This document shows positions 26,045 to 34,914 of a stretch of DNA of 63,364 bases, one piece after another. How positions within the stretch are numbered: position 1 is the first letter of the stretch; each line of letters opens with the position of its first letter. The stretch is from CAYRVF01 sp964427535 (GTDB lineage Bacteria; Chloroflexota; Ktedonobacteria; Ktedonobacterales; JADMIN01). The notes beneath the pieces were generated by a model, which saw nothing but the letters and a program-made list of their open reading frames with translations, had not been told where the DNA came from and searched no databases. The stretch is taken from assembly GCA_964427535.1 (NCBI GenBank), contig CAYRVF010000009.1, positions 1-63,364 of the forward strand, written 5' to 3'. A program made the translations under genes and the position numbers.

Positions 26045-26203
26045 ATGCCGGACAAGAGCAGCGACGGGATGAAGCGCATTCTGCGAGCCAAGCGCACAAA
26101 GCCGGTGCGCGCGCACAAGAAGCTGGAGATGGGCAGCGAGCGCGTCGGCCACTCCCCCGCCGGGATGAACCGCATGAAGGGTCCAGTGCGCAACAAGGGG
26201 TAG
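26045..26203 (+). CDS. small basic hypothetical protein
   Basis: A protein of 52 residues rich in Lys, Arg and Met (MKRILRAKRTKPVRAHKKLEMG). No family is recognised. It is supported by a strong ribosome site, GGAGGAGGGCGC right before the ATG, and by distinct lysine-rich composition unlike chance frames in this GC-rich DNA. It lies alone between the glucodextranase gene and the GMC oxidase gene. A nucleic-acid-binding role is possible from charge alone, but nothing more can be said. Confidence 0.55.
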   Translation: MPDKSSDGMKRILRAKRTKPVRAHKKLEMGSERVGHSPAGMNRMKGPVRNKG

Positions 26204-26345
26204 AATCTCCCCACGCCAGCGTCTTCGGCGGCCCCTCAGCCCCCTGCATCGCCGCCGCTTTCCTCGCCGGGCTTCTCAGCGTACAATGCCCCCAATCCGA
26301 AGCAACGGAGCACGCGGGCAGAGAAGCACTGGGAGGGGCGCAGCG

Positions 26346-28415
26346 ATGGCGACGACGCGACGCGGGCCACAGACGGCGACGGGCACGATTCCAGCGAACG
26401 CGGATTGGCTGACGGCAACGGAGATGCGCACGCTGGAGGCGGTCTGCGACACGCTGATCCCACCGGTTGCCCCACCTGCGGGCGAGGACGATCCGCACGG
26501 CTTCTACGCGCGCTCAGCTTCGGATCTGGGGGTGGCGCGGCTGATGGCCGAGACGCTGGCCCCCGAGCCATCGGAGAAGCGATCGCAATTCAAGCAACTC
26601 CTCGGCCTGCTAGGGAACCCCGCCGTATGTCTGCTGCTCGCGGGCACCACGCACGGCTTCACGCGCATGTCCCCTGCCCAGCGTGAGAAGGCGCTGCGGG
26701 CGCTCTCCACCAGCCTGGTGCCGCAGTTCCGGCAAGGCTTCCAGACGCTCAAGCGGCTTGCGGCGTTCATCTTCTACTCCGCGCCGGTCGCCGAGGACGG
26801 CACCAATCCCAACTGGCCCGTGCTCGGCTTTCCACCGCCACCCGCACCGCCGCCCTTAGAGGAGGCGCCGAAGACGATCCGCACGCTGCCGGTGACGGGC
26901 GACCTCGCCCTGACCGCCGACGTGGTGATCGTCGGATCGGGCGCGGGCGGCGGTGTGGTGGCCGGTGAGCTGACCGCCGCGGGCAAAGCTGTGGTCGTGC
27001 TGGAGAAGGGCGGCTACTATAACGAGGCCGACTTCACCGGGCGCGAGGCCGAGATGATGCCACAGCTCTACCTGCGCCGCGGCCTGCTCTCGACCGCCGA
27101 CCTGGGCGTCTCGGTGCTGGCGGGCTCGTGCCTGGGCGGCGGGACGGTCGTCAACTGGAGCACGTCGCTGCGCACGCCGCCCGAAGTGCTGGATGAGTGG
27201 GAACGCGAGCACGGTATCGAAGGCGCCACCTCGGCCGAGTTCGCACGCGGCTTCGACGAGGTGAGCGCACGCATCGGCGTCAACACCGACGACAGCGCGC
27301 CCAACGCGAACAACGCGGCGCTCCAGCGCGGCTGCGAGGCGCTGGGCTACGAGTGGAAGGTGATCCCACGCAACGCCTCAGATTGCCGCCAGCGCTGCGG
27401 GGCGTGCGGCTACGGCTGCCCCTTCGGTCGCAAGCAGTCCACGATGAAGACGTACCTGCAGGACGCCAGCGACCGTGGCGCGCGCACCATCGTCCGCTGC
27501 CAGGTGGAGCGTGTGCTGCTCGACGGCGGGCGCGTCACCGGCGTGGAGGGCTGGGCCGAAGACAGCGCGACGGGGACTCGGCATCGTGTGGTCGTACGCG
27601 CGCTGGCGGTGGTCGTCGCGGCGGGCGCAGTGGAATCGCCCGCCCTGCTGTTGCGCTCGGGGCTGGAGAACCCGAACATCGGGCGGCATCTGCGGCTGCA
27701 TCCCGTTTCGGCGCTCGCGGCCTACTATGCCGAGCCGGTGGAGACGTGGATGGGATCGCTGCAGACGATCTACGCGCCGCACTTCTCGCACCTGAAGGGT
27801 ACGTACGGCATCTGGTTCGAGGTCTCGCCGACACATCCCGGCCTCTCGGGCCTCTCGACGCCGTGGCAGAGCGGTGCTGACCACAAGCGGCTGATGCGCC
27901 GCGCGCCGTTCTCCGCGTCGTTCATCTCGCTAACGCGCGACACCGGCGAGGGACGTGTCACGCTCGACCGGCACGGCGACCCGGTGCTGCACTACTGGCC
28001 GAATGCGACCGACCGCCGCCATCTGGTAAAGGGCCTGCAGGAGATGACGCGCATCGCCTTCGCGGGCGGCGCGCTCGGCGTGGGACTGACGCATACGCCG
28101 CCGCTGACGCTGGAGAGCGCGAACGGCAAACCCGGCGGCGTGACGGGCGCACAGATCCAGCGCTTCGGCGAGGAGATCGAGCGGCGCGGCATCGCGGCGA
28201 ACCGCACGATGGTCTTCAGCGCGCACCAGATGGGCACCTGTCGCATCGGCGCGGACCCACGCACCTCGGTCGCCGATCCCTACGGGCAGGTGCATGGCGT
28301 GCGCGGCCTCTTTGTCGCCGACGCCAGCGCGTGCCCGACAGCCCTCGGCGTCAACCCAATGCTCACGACGATGGCGCTGGCCTACCGCGTCGCCCAGCGC
28401 GTGAAGGCGGGCTGA
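26346..28415 (+). CDS. GMC-family oxidoreductase, long-chain alcohol oxidase-like
   Basis: A flavoprotein of 689 residues. An N-terminal helical region (DWLTATEMRTLEAVCDTLIPP) like that of fatty alcohol oxidases precedes the FAD-binding motif VVIVGSGAGGGVVAGEL near residue 195. Further GMC features are LAGSCLGGGTVVNW, a CGACGYGCPFGRKQST cysteine-rich segment and the C-terminal signature ending LFVADASACPTALGVNPMLTTMALA. SAHQMGTCRIG carries the active-site His region. The expected reaction is oxidation of an alcohol to an aldehyde using FAD. GGGAGGGG lies 7 bases before the chosen ATG; the frame is open from 26286. No export signal is visible. Confidence 0.9.
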   Translation: MATTRRGPQTATGTIPANADWLTATEMRTLEAVCDTLIPPVAPPAGEDDPHGFYARSASDLGVARLMAETLAPEPSEKRSQFKQLLGLLGNPAVCLLLAGTTHGFTRMSPAQREKALRALSTSLVPQFRQGFQTLKRLAAFIFYSAPVAEDGTNPNWPVLGFPPPPAPPPLEEAPKTIRTLPVTGDLALTADVVIVGSGAGGGVVAGELTAAGKAVVVLEKGGYYNEADFTGREAEMMPQLYLRRGLLSTADLGVSVLAGSCLGGGTVVNWSTSLRTPPEVLDEWEREHGIEGATSAEFARGFDEVSARIGVNTDDSAPNANNAALQRGCEALGYEWKVIPRNASDCRQRCGACGYGCPFGRKQSTMKTYLQDASDRGARTIVRCQVERVLLDGGRVTGVEGWAEDSATGTRHRVVVRALAVVVAAGAVESPALLLRSGLENPNIGRHLRLHPVSALAAYYAEPVETWMGSLQTIYAPHFSHLKGTYGIWFEVSPTHPGLSGLSTPWQSGADHKRLMRRAPFSASFISLTRDTGEGRVTLDRHGDPVLHYWPNATDRRHLVKGLQEMTRIAFAGGALGVGLTHTPPLTLESANGKPGGVTGAQIQRFGEEIERRGIAANRTMVFSAHQMGTCRIGADPRTSVADPYGQVHGVRGLFVADASACPTALGVNPMLTTMALAYRVAQRVKAG

Positions 28416-28801
28416 CCGAAGCCCCTACCCCCGCGCAGAACCTCTCCCCCAACCCCCTTCCCTCTAAGGGGAGGGGTCGTGCCGCGACCGTTCGTGGCCA
28501 AGGGATCACGTTGGCACACGCGAAAAGCCACTCTCTCGGCATTAGCCGGGGAGGGTTTGGGGAGGGGGCCAGCCGTCGCAAGAGGTATCCCCTGCCCTCT
28601 GCCACGAACGCTCCAGTAGCGACCCCTTCCTTCAAGGGAAGGGGATAGGGGGTGAGGTTCTGCTTGGCGAGAATGACGCCCATCCGTCACCGGAAGTGCG
28701 GCTGTCGCGTAGAATAAGGAAGAAGAAGGAGTCCCGCGACGCCCGCGCGCCTGGCCGCTCGTGGTCTGGCACGCATCGTACCGCACAGCGCGAACAGCCC
28801 T
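28416..28801. other. intergenic region holding an inverted pair of palindromic repeats
   Basis: The 386 bases between the GMC gene and recO are dominated by the repeat pair at 28435-28663. The last 130 bases before recO contain an A-rich GGAAGAAGAAGG stretch and a TAGAAT word, which may belong to the recO promoter. No gene is seen. Confidence 0.6.
28435..28663. repeat. two palindromic repeats in inverted orientation
   Basis: The left copy (28435-28481) starts GCAGAACCTCTCCCCC. The right copy (28621-28663) ends with the reverse complement GGGGTGAGGTTCTGC. Each copy also contains its own CCCTTCC/GGGAAGG type stem. Together they form a composite element of about 230 bp, like a bacterial interspersed mosaic element. 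Confidence 0.85.
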
Positions 28802-29629
28802 ATGCCGCATACCGCACATGTCTACTCCAGTGAGGCAGTCGTCCTCCGCCGTACCGACTACGGCGAGGCCGACCGCATCCTCACGCTCTTTACGCCCCAG
28901 CGCGGCAAGGTGCGCGCGATCGCCAAGGGTGCCCGCAAGACGACCAGTAGGCTGGCGGGCCATCTGGAGCCCTTCACGCGCACGCAACTGTTGCTGGCGA
29001 GTGGCCGCGACCTCGACATCGTCACGCAGGCCGAGGCGCGCGAACGGCTCGACGCGCTGCGGCAAGACCTCTGGCACGCGACGGGCGCGTGGTACGTTGC
29101 CGAGCTGATCGACCGCTTCCTCGAAGATGCCGACCCGAATCCCGCCCTGTATACGCTCTTCCTGCAGACGTTGCGGCGGCTGGAGGCGGGCGCGCAGCTG
29201 CGGGCCGAGGCGGGGCCGGAGGAGCGCGCGCACGGCGAGGTGTGGCTCGAAAGCGGTGGCGAGGCAGTGCGAAGCTGGCTCTGCCTGCGCTACTTCGAGC
29301 TGCGGCTGCTCGGCGAGCTGGGCTACCGGCCCGGGCTGCACTACTGCGTCAACTGCGACACGCCGCTGCAGCCTGAGGAGAACGGCTACAGCGCGGAGCT
29401 GGGCGGGGCGCTGTGTCCGCAGTGCATGCGCCACGCGCAGCGGCGCATCTCGCTCAACGCGCTCAAAGTGCTGCGGCTGCTCCAGACGACCGACTGGGAC
29501 GCCCTGCCACGCCTGCGTCTCGACCCCACCCTGCGCGGCGAGATCGAGACGCTGCTGCAGGGGACGCTGCGTTACCATCTCGACCGCGACCTCAAGTCAT
29601 GGAGTTTTCTCTCACGCGCTGAGATCTGA
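28802..29629 (+). CDS. recO: DNA repair protein RecO
   Basis: RecO works with RecF and RecR to load RecA on single-stranded DNA. The N-terminal OB-fold is clear: SSEAVVLRRTDYGEADRILTLFTPQRGKVRAIAKGARK, followed by the GHLEPFTRTQLLLA strand. The C-terminal helical domain has the four-cysteine zinc site, CVNC and CPQC, separated by about 20 residues, and the closing RYHLDRDLKSWSFL helix. At 275 residues it is of normal family length. It is encoded on its own between two repeat-rich gaps. Confidence 0.95.
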   Translation: MPHTAHVYSSEAVVLRRTDYGEADRILTLFTPQRGKVRAIAKGARKTTSRLAGHLEPFTRTQLLLASGRDLDIVTQAEARERLDALRQDLWHATGAWYVAELIDRFLEDADPNPALYTLFLQTLRRLEAGAQLRAEAGPEERAHGEVWLESGGEAVRSWLCLRYFELRLLGELGYRPGLHYCVNCDTPLQPEENGYSAELGGALCPQCMRHAQRRISLNALKVLRLLQTTDWDALPRLRLDPTLRGEIETLLQGTLRYHLDRDLKSWSFLSRAEI

Positions 29630-29806
29630 GTGTCTCGGCCGAGATAGTGCGCCCGCCTGCCTGGCATGGGCTTTGCGAGCAAGGTGGCAGCGGGCAGATG
29701 TGAGCAGGCCCATAGTTATCTGTCCCCCCACACGCTACACTTCCTACACATCTCCAAGCACCCGCCGTAGGATGAGATTCACCACTATAGAGATCGAGGC
29801 GCAATC

Positions 29807-30115
29807 ATGGACGATGACATCACCCAGCTCGTCCCAGATGAGCAGACGCTCGCCGCGCCTGAGGCGGTGGCCGTCGACGTGGTCGTGCGCGCTGAGGTGA
29901 TGACCGGCGATGTCGCGCTCGTCATCCCGGACGATGCCGACGACGCGCCGCTCGGACTGGTCGACCGGCTGATCGCCTCGCTCGGCGGCTGGGCGGGCAC
30001 GCTCGCCGAACGCTGGATGCTCTCCAGTGGACCGTTCTTCGCGGCCGACGGCCGGCCGACTCCCCTCGCGCTGGGCGAGCCGCTCACCTGTGGCTGCGCT
30101 GCCCCCTCCCCCTAA
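29807..30115 (+). CDS. small acidic hypothetical protein
   Basis: A protein of 102 residues with an acidic N-terminal half (MDDDITQLVPDEQTLAAPEA, VIPDDADDAPLG) and a mildly hydrophobic middle (LVDRLIASLGGWAGTLAERW). No family is recognised. A GAGGCG ribosome site precedes the ATG. The stop codon lies inside a palindromic repeat (CCCCCTAACCCCC), so the natural C-terminus may have been altered by repeat insertion. Confidence 0.4.
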   Translation: MDDDITQLVPDEQTLAAPEAVAVDVVVRAEVMTGDVALVIPDDADDAPLGLVDRLIASLGGWAGTLAERWMLSSGPFFAADGRPTPLALGEPLTCGCAAPSP

Positions 30116-30150
30116 CCCCCTCCCCCGGCTGGCGCCGAGAGCGGGGGAAT
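30100..30150. repeat. C-rich/G-rich palindromic repeat, loose family member
   Basis: CCCCTCCCCCTAACCCC is followed by CCCCCGGC...GAGAGCGGGGG, giving a GC-rich stem. It overlaps the end of the small acidic gene. Confidence 0.5.
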
Positions 30151-30281
30151 CCGACGCGACCGCGCGCAGCACGCCGCATGCGGCTCCAGCTTCTCGCTCC
30201 CACCATCAGGTGGGGGAAAGGCTGGGAGAGGAGGGCCACGGCCCGCCCAGCAAGTCTGCGGTATTTCCGCTCCCCACGTGC

Positions 30282-30287
30282 TATAAT
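30282..30287 (+). promoter_or_regulatory. candidate -10 box for the M42 peptidase gene
   Basis: A perfect TATAAT lies 103 bases upstream of the M42 start, in otherwise GC-rich DNA. No good -35 hexamer sits 16-18 bases further up, so an activator-dependent promoter or a chance match are both possible. Confidence 0.35.
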
Positions 30288-30390
30288 CCCTCCCAGTTGT
30301 GTCCGCGGCGAGTCGTTCGGCGCACTGGCGCGAGACGTGTCGCAGTGGACGTCGTGAGCCTACAGATAATCGTTGAATCGAGGAAGTTGC

Positions 30391-31485
30391 ATGGCAGCAC
30401 AGGCGGCTGGATCGAACCAGCAGCAGACCGCGCACGGCGACGTGAATGTCGCTCTGCTCAAGCGGTTGACCGAGACACCCGGCGTGGCGGGACGCGAGGA
30501 GCGCGTGCGCGCGCTGGTGATCGAGGAGCTGCGTCCGCTCGTGGACGAGCTGAGAATCGATGCGCTGGGGAACGTGATCGCGGTCAAGCATGGCAGCAGC
30601 GACAAGCGCGTGATGCTCGCCGCGCACATGGACGAGATCGGCTTCATGGCACGCTACATCGACGAGAACGGTTTCGTGCGCGTGCAGCCGCTCGGCGGGT
30701 TCGATCCGCGCGTGCTGGTTGCCCAGCGGGTGCTGGTGCATGCCTCGGGCGGGCAGACGTTGCGTGGGGTGCTCACGCCCGCGAGTAAGCCGGTGCACCT
30801 GCTTGGCGACGAGAAGCCCGGCGCGCCCAAGCTCGAAGAGTTCTACGTCGATCTCGGGCTACCCGGCGAGCAGGTACGCGAGCTCGTGCGGCTGGGCGAC
30901 CCGATCACGATGGACCGCACGCTGGAGCAGCTCGGCGACAACGTCATCAGCAAGGCGCTCGACGACCGCGCCGGTGTCTTCACGATGATCGAGGCGCTGC
31001 GGAAGCTCGGCCAGCACACGGCGACGGTGATCGCGGTCGCGACAGTGCAGGAGGAAGTCGGCCTGCGCGGCGCGACGACCGCAGCGTTCTCCGCCGAGCC
31101 GGATGTGGCGATCGCGCTGGATACGACGCTCGCCGTCGATACTCCAGGGATGCCCGAGACCGAGGCGGTCACACGGCTGGGTGAGGGCGTGGCCATCAAG
31201 GTCTTCGACTCGTCGTTCATCCCCAATTACAAGCTCGTCGCGCACCTGCGGCAGATCGCCGAGCGCAACGACATCCGCCACCAGTACGAAGTGCTGCCGC
31301 GCGGCGGCACGGATGCGGGAGCGATGCAGCGGTCGCGCGCCGGAGCCGCGGCGATCACGATCTCTATCCCCTCGCGTTACGTCCACACCGTGAACGAGAT
31401 GGTGAACCTGGGCGACCTCGACGCCGCCGCGACGCTGCTCGCGCGCTATCTCGAAGACGCGCACAACGGCGACTACACGCTGTAG
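30391..31485 (+). CDS. M42 family metallo-aminopeptidase
   Basis: A cytosolic peptidase of 364 residues of the tetrahedral aminopeptidase (FrvX/YsdC) family. The di-metal ligands can be followed: MLAAHMDEIGFM (His and Asp), SKALDDRAGVF (bridging Asp), VATVQEEVGLRGA (catalytic Glu and ligand Glu), AIALDTT (Asp) and the late SRYVHTVNEMV (His). The inserted beta domain with GGFDPRVLVAQRV lies between the first two. Members trim N-terminal residues from peptides; older entries call them endoglucanase M. ATG at 30391 is chosen for the GAGGAAG site directly upstream. Confidence 0.93.
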   Translation: MAAQAAGSNQQQTAHGDVNVALLKRLTETPGVAGREERVRALVIEELRPLVDELRIDALGNVIAVKHGSSDKRVMLAAHMDEIGFMARYIDENGFVRVQPLGGFDPRVLVAQRVLVHASGGQTLRGVLTPASKPVHLLGDEKPGAPKLEEFYVDLGLPGEQVRELVRLGDPITMDRTLEQLGDNVISKALDDRAGVFTMIEALRKLGQHTATVIAVATVQEEVGLRGATTAAFSAEPDVAIALDTTLAVDTPGMPETEAVTRLGEGVAIKVFDSSFIPNYKLVAHLRQIAERNDIRHQYEVLPRGGTDAGAMQRSRAGAAAITISIPSRYVHTVNEMVNLGDLDAAATLLARYLEDAHNGDYTL

Positions 31486-31520
31486 CTGCGCCTGTGCTGT
31501 ACCCCCCACTTCTCTCTTGC

Positions 31521-31567
31521 GGCAGCCTGGCGAAACCTTCCCGCTCCCTCTGCGGGAACGGGCTGCC
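31521..31567 (+). terminator. nested hairpin after the M42 peptidase gene
   Basis: GGCAGCC (31521-31527) pairs with GGCTGCC (31561-31567), and inside it TTCCCG (31538-31543) pairs with CGGGAA (31553-31558). It starts 36 bases after the stop codon. There is no T-run, so intrinsic termination is uncertain. Confidence 0.45.
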
Positions 31568-31898
31568 ACTGGAGGGTGGGCAACATCCTCCGGCCATGAT
31601 GCCATGCTATGTCACCACGTTGCCCATCAGCTCTCGTCCTCGTCCTGAATCCTCTATAGGACGTCGCGCCTGGCACGCAGCATGGCGACCAGCTGCGCCT
31701 GGCGGTCGTCCTCCCAGGTCAGAGCGCCTCTCGTAGGAGATCCCGGCGGATGTAGACTCCCATTCTGCATGGCAATCCGTCATGTCTGTCCATCGACAGC
31801 GCTTCGGGCAACCTCTAGACGTGCCATACTGCTGCCCCTCCCTGCATACCTTGTCGGCGGCGCGGTCATCCCTTCCCACACCGCTGTCTACTTGCTTA

Positions 31899-31926
31899 TT
31901 GCATATTATTGATACTCCGCTATACT
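31899..31926 (+). promoter_or_regulatory. sigma-70-like promoter for the sedolisin gene
   Basis: TTGCAT at 31899-31904 and TATACT at 31921-31926 are separated by 16 bases within a local AT-rich patch. Transcription would begin near 31933 and leave a leader of about 145 bases before the coding region. Confidence 0.6.
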
Positions 31927-32077
31927 GGCGAAACAGGTTACCCGTGTTCCGTTCGCACGTCGTGTTGTGCAGTGGCGTGTTGTGCAGTTGAGAGTACGCT
32001 TCGCCGTTCCGTTTGCCTCCGCGCTCGCCGGCCACGGTCACGTAGGTGGTGAGTTGCGCTGGACGCCTGGCTGAGGC

Positions 32078-34762
32078 ATGGGGTGTCGGAGTGGAGTGGA
32101 AGGCGGCGCGCCGCGTCGGTGCGGGGCGTGTCCGGCCAGGAGGGATGTCGGGTTGCGAAGACAAGACGCACTCCGCGAGGCGCGCCACTGGTTGCCGCGC
32201 CTTGTCGTGTTGTGCATGACACTCGGTCTGCTGCTGACCCCGTTCGCGACGAGCAGTGTCGCGCAGGCCGCCGCGCCAGCAGGCAGCGGTGCAGCCTCGC
32301 AGCGGGTGCTGCTGCCCGGCGTGCTGCCCCCAGCACTGGCGCATGCCACGCTGACCGGCAAGGACGACGCGTCGCGCCCGCTGCACCTGACCGTCTCGCT
32401 CGCGCTCGCCAACCCGGCGGCGCTGCAGGCGCGCGCGAAGGGTGTGAACGTGAAAGGCTCGGCGCAGTACCACAAATTCATGACGCCAGCGGAGTTCACC
32501 AGCACCTTTGCGCCCGCCGTCGATCATGTGACGAAGGTGCGCGACTTCTTGCAGCAGCAGGGCCTGACGGTGACGAGCCAGTCCGCCGACCGGCTGCTGC
32601 TGAACGTGACGGGCACCGAGGCGCAGGTGGAGAAGGCGTTCGACACGACGCTCGGTACCTTCACGCTGGGCAAGTCGACCTACTTCGCGCCCGAGCGAGT
32701 GCCGTCCGTCCCCGCGTCGCTCAAGGGTTTCATCCTCAGCGTGAGCGGGATGGATAACCTGGCCGTGGCCAAGCCCAAGCTGCTGCCGTACGGCGACGTG
32801 CCGCTGGGCATCTTCCCCCGCCAGTTAAATAATGAGCAGAGGGCGTCGAGCGCGTCCACAGCGTCCGCGTCCGGTGCGACGAGCACGACGACATTAGCCG
32901 ACACGGCGCAGCCTGCGCCTGGCGTGACGACTTCTCCCTCCGCGACGCCGTCACCGACGCCAACGGTGCCGACGAAACGGCCTGCGGGCGTGCGCGCCCC
33001 CGCTGGCACGCAGGTGATCTATCCGACGCCCTCCTTGCCGGGTTACAGCCCGACCGACCTGCGCGGCGCGTACGATGTCGCGTCTCTGCTCAGCGCTTCT
33101 GGTGTGAACGGCGCTGCGGGCCAGCACATCGCGGTCTATGAGCTCGCGCCCTACATCTACAACGACATCGCGGCCTATCGCACGCAATATGCTCTGGGGA
33201 CCGCATCCATCGTCGACCATTCGGTCAACGGCGGGGCCGTCGAGGGCGATGCGCCTGGAACCAGCGAGGCCGATCTCGACATCGAGGTGATCTCAGCCCT
33301 CGCGCCAAATGCGACGCAAGATGTCTACACGGGCAACAACCCATACGACGTCATCAGCACCTATGACGCCATCGTCACCGACAACGTCGACAAGGTCATC
33401 TCGACGAGCTGGGGCCTCTGCGAGGCGTTCAGCGGGAAGTCGGACCTGCAGTCGTTGGACACGATCTTCCAAAAAGCGAGCGCCCAGGGTCAGACGATCT
33501 TCGATGCCGCCGGTGACATTGGGTCTGATGATTGCGGCTATGCGGCATATGGTCTGCCGCCGTCGGTCGATTCGCCCGCGGGCGATCCCTACGTGGTCGC
33601 CGTCGGCGGCACCAGCCTCTCGGTCACAAATGCCGGTCAATCCAACGCCAGCTACGGCTCGGAGACGGTCTGGAATGGCGACTGTCAGAGCGCCTGCGGT
33701 GGTGGTGGCGGCGTGAGCCAGACGTTCGCGCTGCAACCCTGGGAGATCGGCAAAGGCGTCGTTAGCGGCTTGTCGACCGGGACGCGCGAAGTGCCGGATG
33801 TCTCGGCCAACGCCGATCCGGGGAGCGGCAAAGGCTACCAGACCTACTGCTCATCCTATTACGACTGCTCGACCTCCTCGGGGGTGGGCTACGGATTCAT
33901 CCCCATTGGCGGCACGAGCGCGGCGGCGCCACTGTGGGCGGGCATCCTCACCGATGTCAACGCGTACCTCGCCGCCAACAGCAAGCCCGCGGCGGGATGG
34001 GTGAACGCTACGCTCTACCAGCTCTTCGCCTACGCCCAGACCTACGCTCCCTACAAGGATGTCACCAGCGGGAACAACGACATCGACTATAGCGGGTCGC
34101 CGTTCGCCGGAGACTATAGCGCCTCGACCTGCTACGACATGGCCAGCGGCATGGGCTCGCCCGACGCCTGGAACATCGCCCGCGACCTCGCTGGCGGCGT
34201 CCAGACGAGCACCGGCAGCGCCTGTGCGCAACCCGCCTCGGCCGTCACCAACCTCGTGAGCGACGGCGGCTTCGAGACACAGGGCGCCGGCGGCACCGTC
34301 TCGTGGCAGACGTTCTCCAGCGGCGGCTATCCCGTCATCGGCAAGTTTTCCGCATACGACGGCAGCTATGACTTCGGCGCCTGCGGCTACCTTACCTGCG
34401 ACGACCGTGTCTGGCAGACGGTGCCGGTCCCCGCGACGGTCCATACTGCCTCGTTACGGTTCTGGATCGAGGGCTACACGAGCATGCGTACCGCTCTGGG
34501 GTCAACTCCGGAACCGTGCGTCGACCACTTCTACGCGACGCTCGCGACGGTCGACGGCACCGTGGTGGATACCGCCGAGACCGACTGCCAGTTGTTTACC
34601 TATGGCGGGTATGCGATTGAGAGCTTCGACGTGACCTCCGCGCTGCAAGCGCACACCAGCTCATCACTCGTATTGACGCTGCGCGGGACGACCGGGGGAG
34701 AGTCGGCGTACGGCATCCCAAGCTACTGGTACGTCGATGACGTCGCGTTGAACGTCTCGTAG
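32078..34762 (+). CDS. secreted serine-carboxyl peptidase (sedolisin, family S53)
   Basis: An exported protease of 894 residues from the first ATG. An in-frame TTG at 32153 with AGGAGGG upstream would give a neater signal peptide (RRQDALREARHWLPRLVVLC...), so the true start may be there. The S53 pro-domain spans about 85-230 (AQYHKFMTPAEFTSTFAP). After a Ser/Thr/Pro linker the catalytic domain shows Glu397 and Asp401 (SEADLDIE), the oxyanion Asp480 (DAAGDIG) and Ser614 (GGTSAAAPLWAG). A calcium-site region YDMASGMGSPDAWN ends the domain. About 170 extra residues (SDGGFETQ... to YWYVDDVALN) form a jelly-roll-like module. Sedolisins usually work in acid, and the protein is probably released outside the cell. 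Confidence 0.93.
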   Translation: MGCRSGVEGGAPRRCGACPARRDVGLRRQDALREARHWLPRLVVLCMTLGLLLTPFATSSVAQAAAPAGSGAASQRVLLPGVLPPALAHATLTGKDDASRPLHLTVSLALANPAALQARAKGVNVKGSAQYHKFMTPAEFTSTFAPAVDHVTKVRDFLQQQGLTVTSQSADRLLLNVTGTEAQVEKAFDTTLGTFTLGKSTYFAPERVPSVPASLKGFILSVSGMDNLAVAKPKLLPYGDVPLGIFPRQLNNEQRASSASTASASGATSTTTLADTAQPAPGVTTSPSATPSPTPTVPTKRPAGVRAPAGTQVIYPTPSLPGYSPTDLRGAYDVASLLSASGVNGAAGQHIAVYELAPYIYNDIAAYRTQYALGTASIVDHSVNGGAVEGDAPGTSEADLDIEVISALAPNATQDVYTGNNPYDVISTYDAIVTDNVDKVISTSWGLCEAFSGKSDLQSLDTIFQKASAQGQTIFDAAGDIGSDDCGYAAYGLPPSVDSPAGDPYVVAVGGTSLSVTNAGQSNASYGSETVWNGDCQSACGGGGGVSQTFALQPWEIGKGVVSGLSTGTREVPDVSANADPGSGKGYQTYCSSYYDCSTSSGVGYGFIPIGGTSAAAPLWAGILTDVNAYLAANSKPAAGWVNATLYQLFAYAQTYAPYKDVTSGNNDIDYSGSPFAGDYSASTCYDMASGMGSPDAWNIARDLAGGVQTSTGSACAQPASAVTNLVSDGGFETQGAGGTVSWQTFSSGGYPVIGKFSAYDGSYDFGACGYLTCDDRVWQTVPVPATVHTASLRFWIEGYTSMRTALGSTPEPCVDHFYATLATVDGTVVDTAETDCQLFTYGGYAIESFDVTSALQAHTSSSLVLTLRGTTGGESAYGIPSYWYVDDVALNVS

Positions 34763-34914
34763 CCGTGGCGAGTGACCTGAGATAGACGCAAGGGCGGCGA
34801 GTCCAAGAACGGCGAGACTGTGTACTCCGACCGCCCAGGACCGAGGACATCAGGGAACGTTGAGGACGGCCCGGCAGCCAGAGGCGCGCGGGCCTGTGGA
34901 GGGGTACGACGAGA

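Larger units (their letters stand above)
31486..32077. other. 592-bp region between the M42 peptidase and sedolisin genes
   Basis: No convincing gene. It holds a hairpin just after the M42 gene and a promoter near 31900, listed separately, plus a direct repeat CGTGTTGTGCAGT at 31961-31973 and 31976-31988 in the probable leader of the sedolisin mRNA. The middle part (31620-31890) shows nothing recognisable. Confidence 0.6.
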
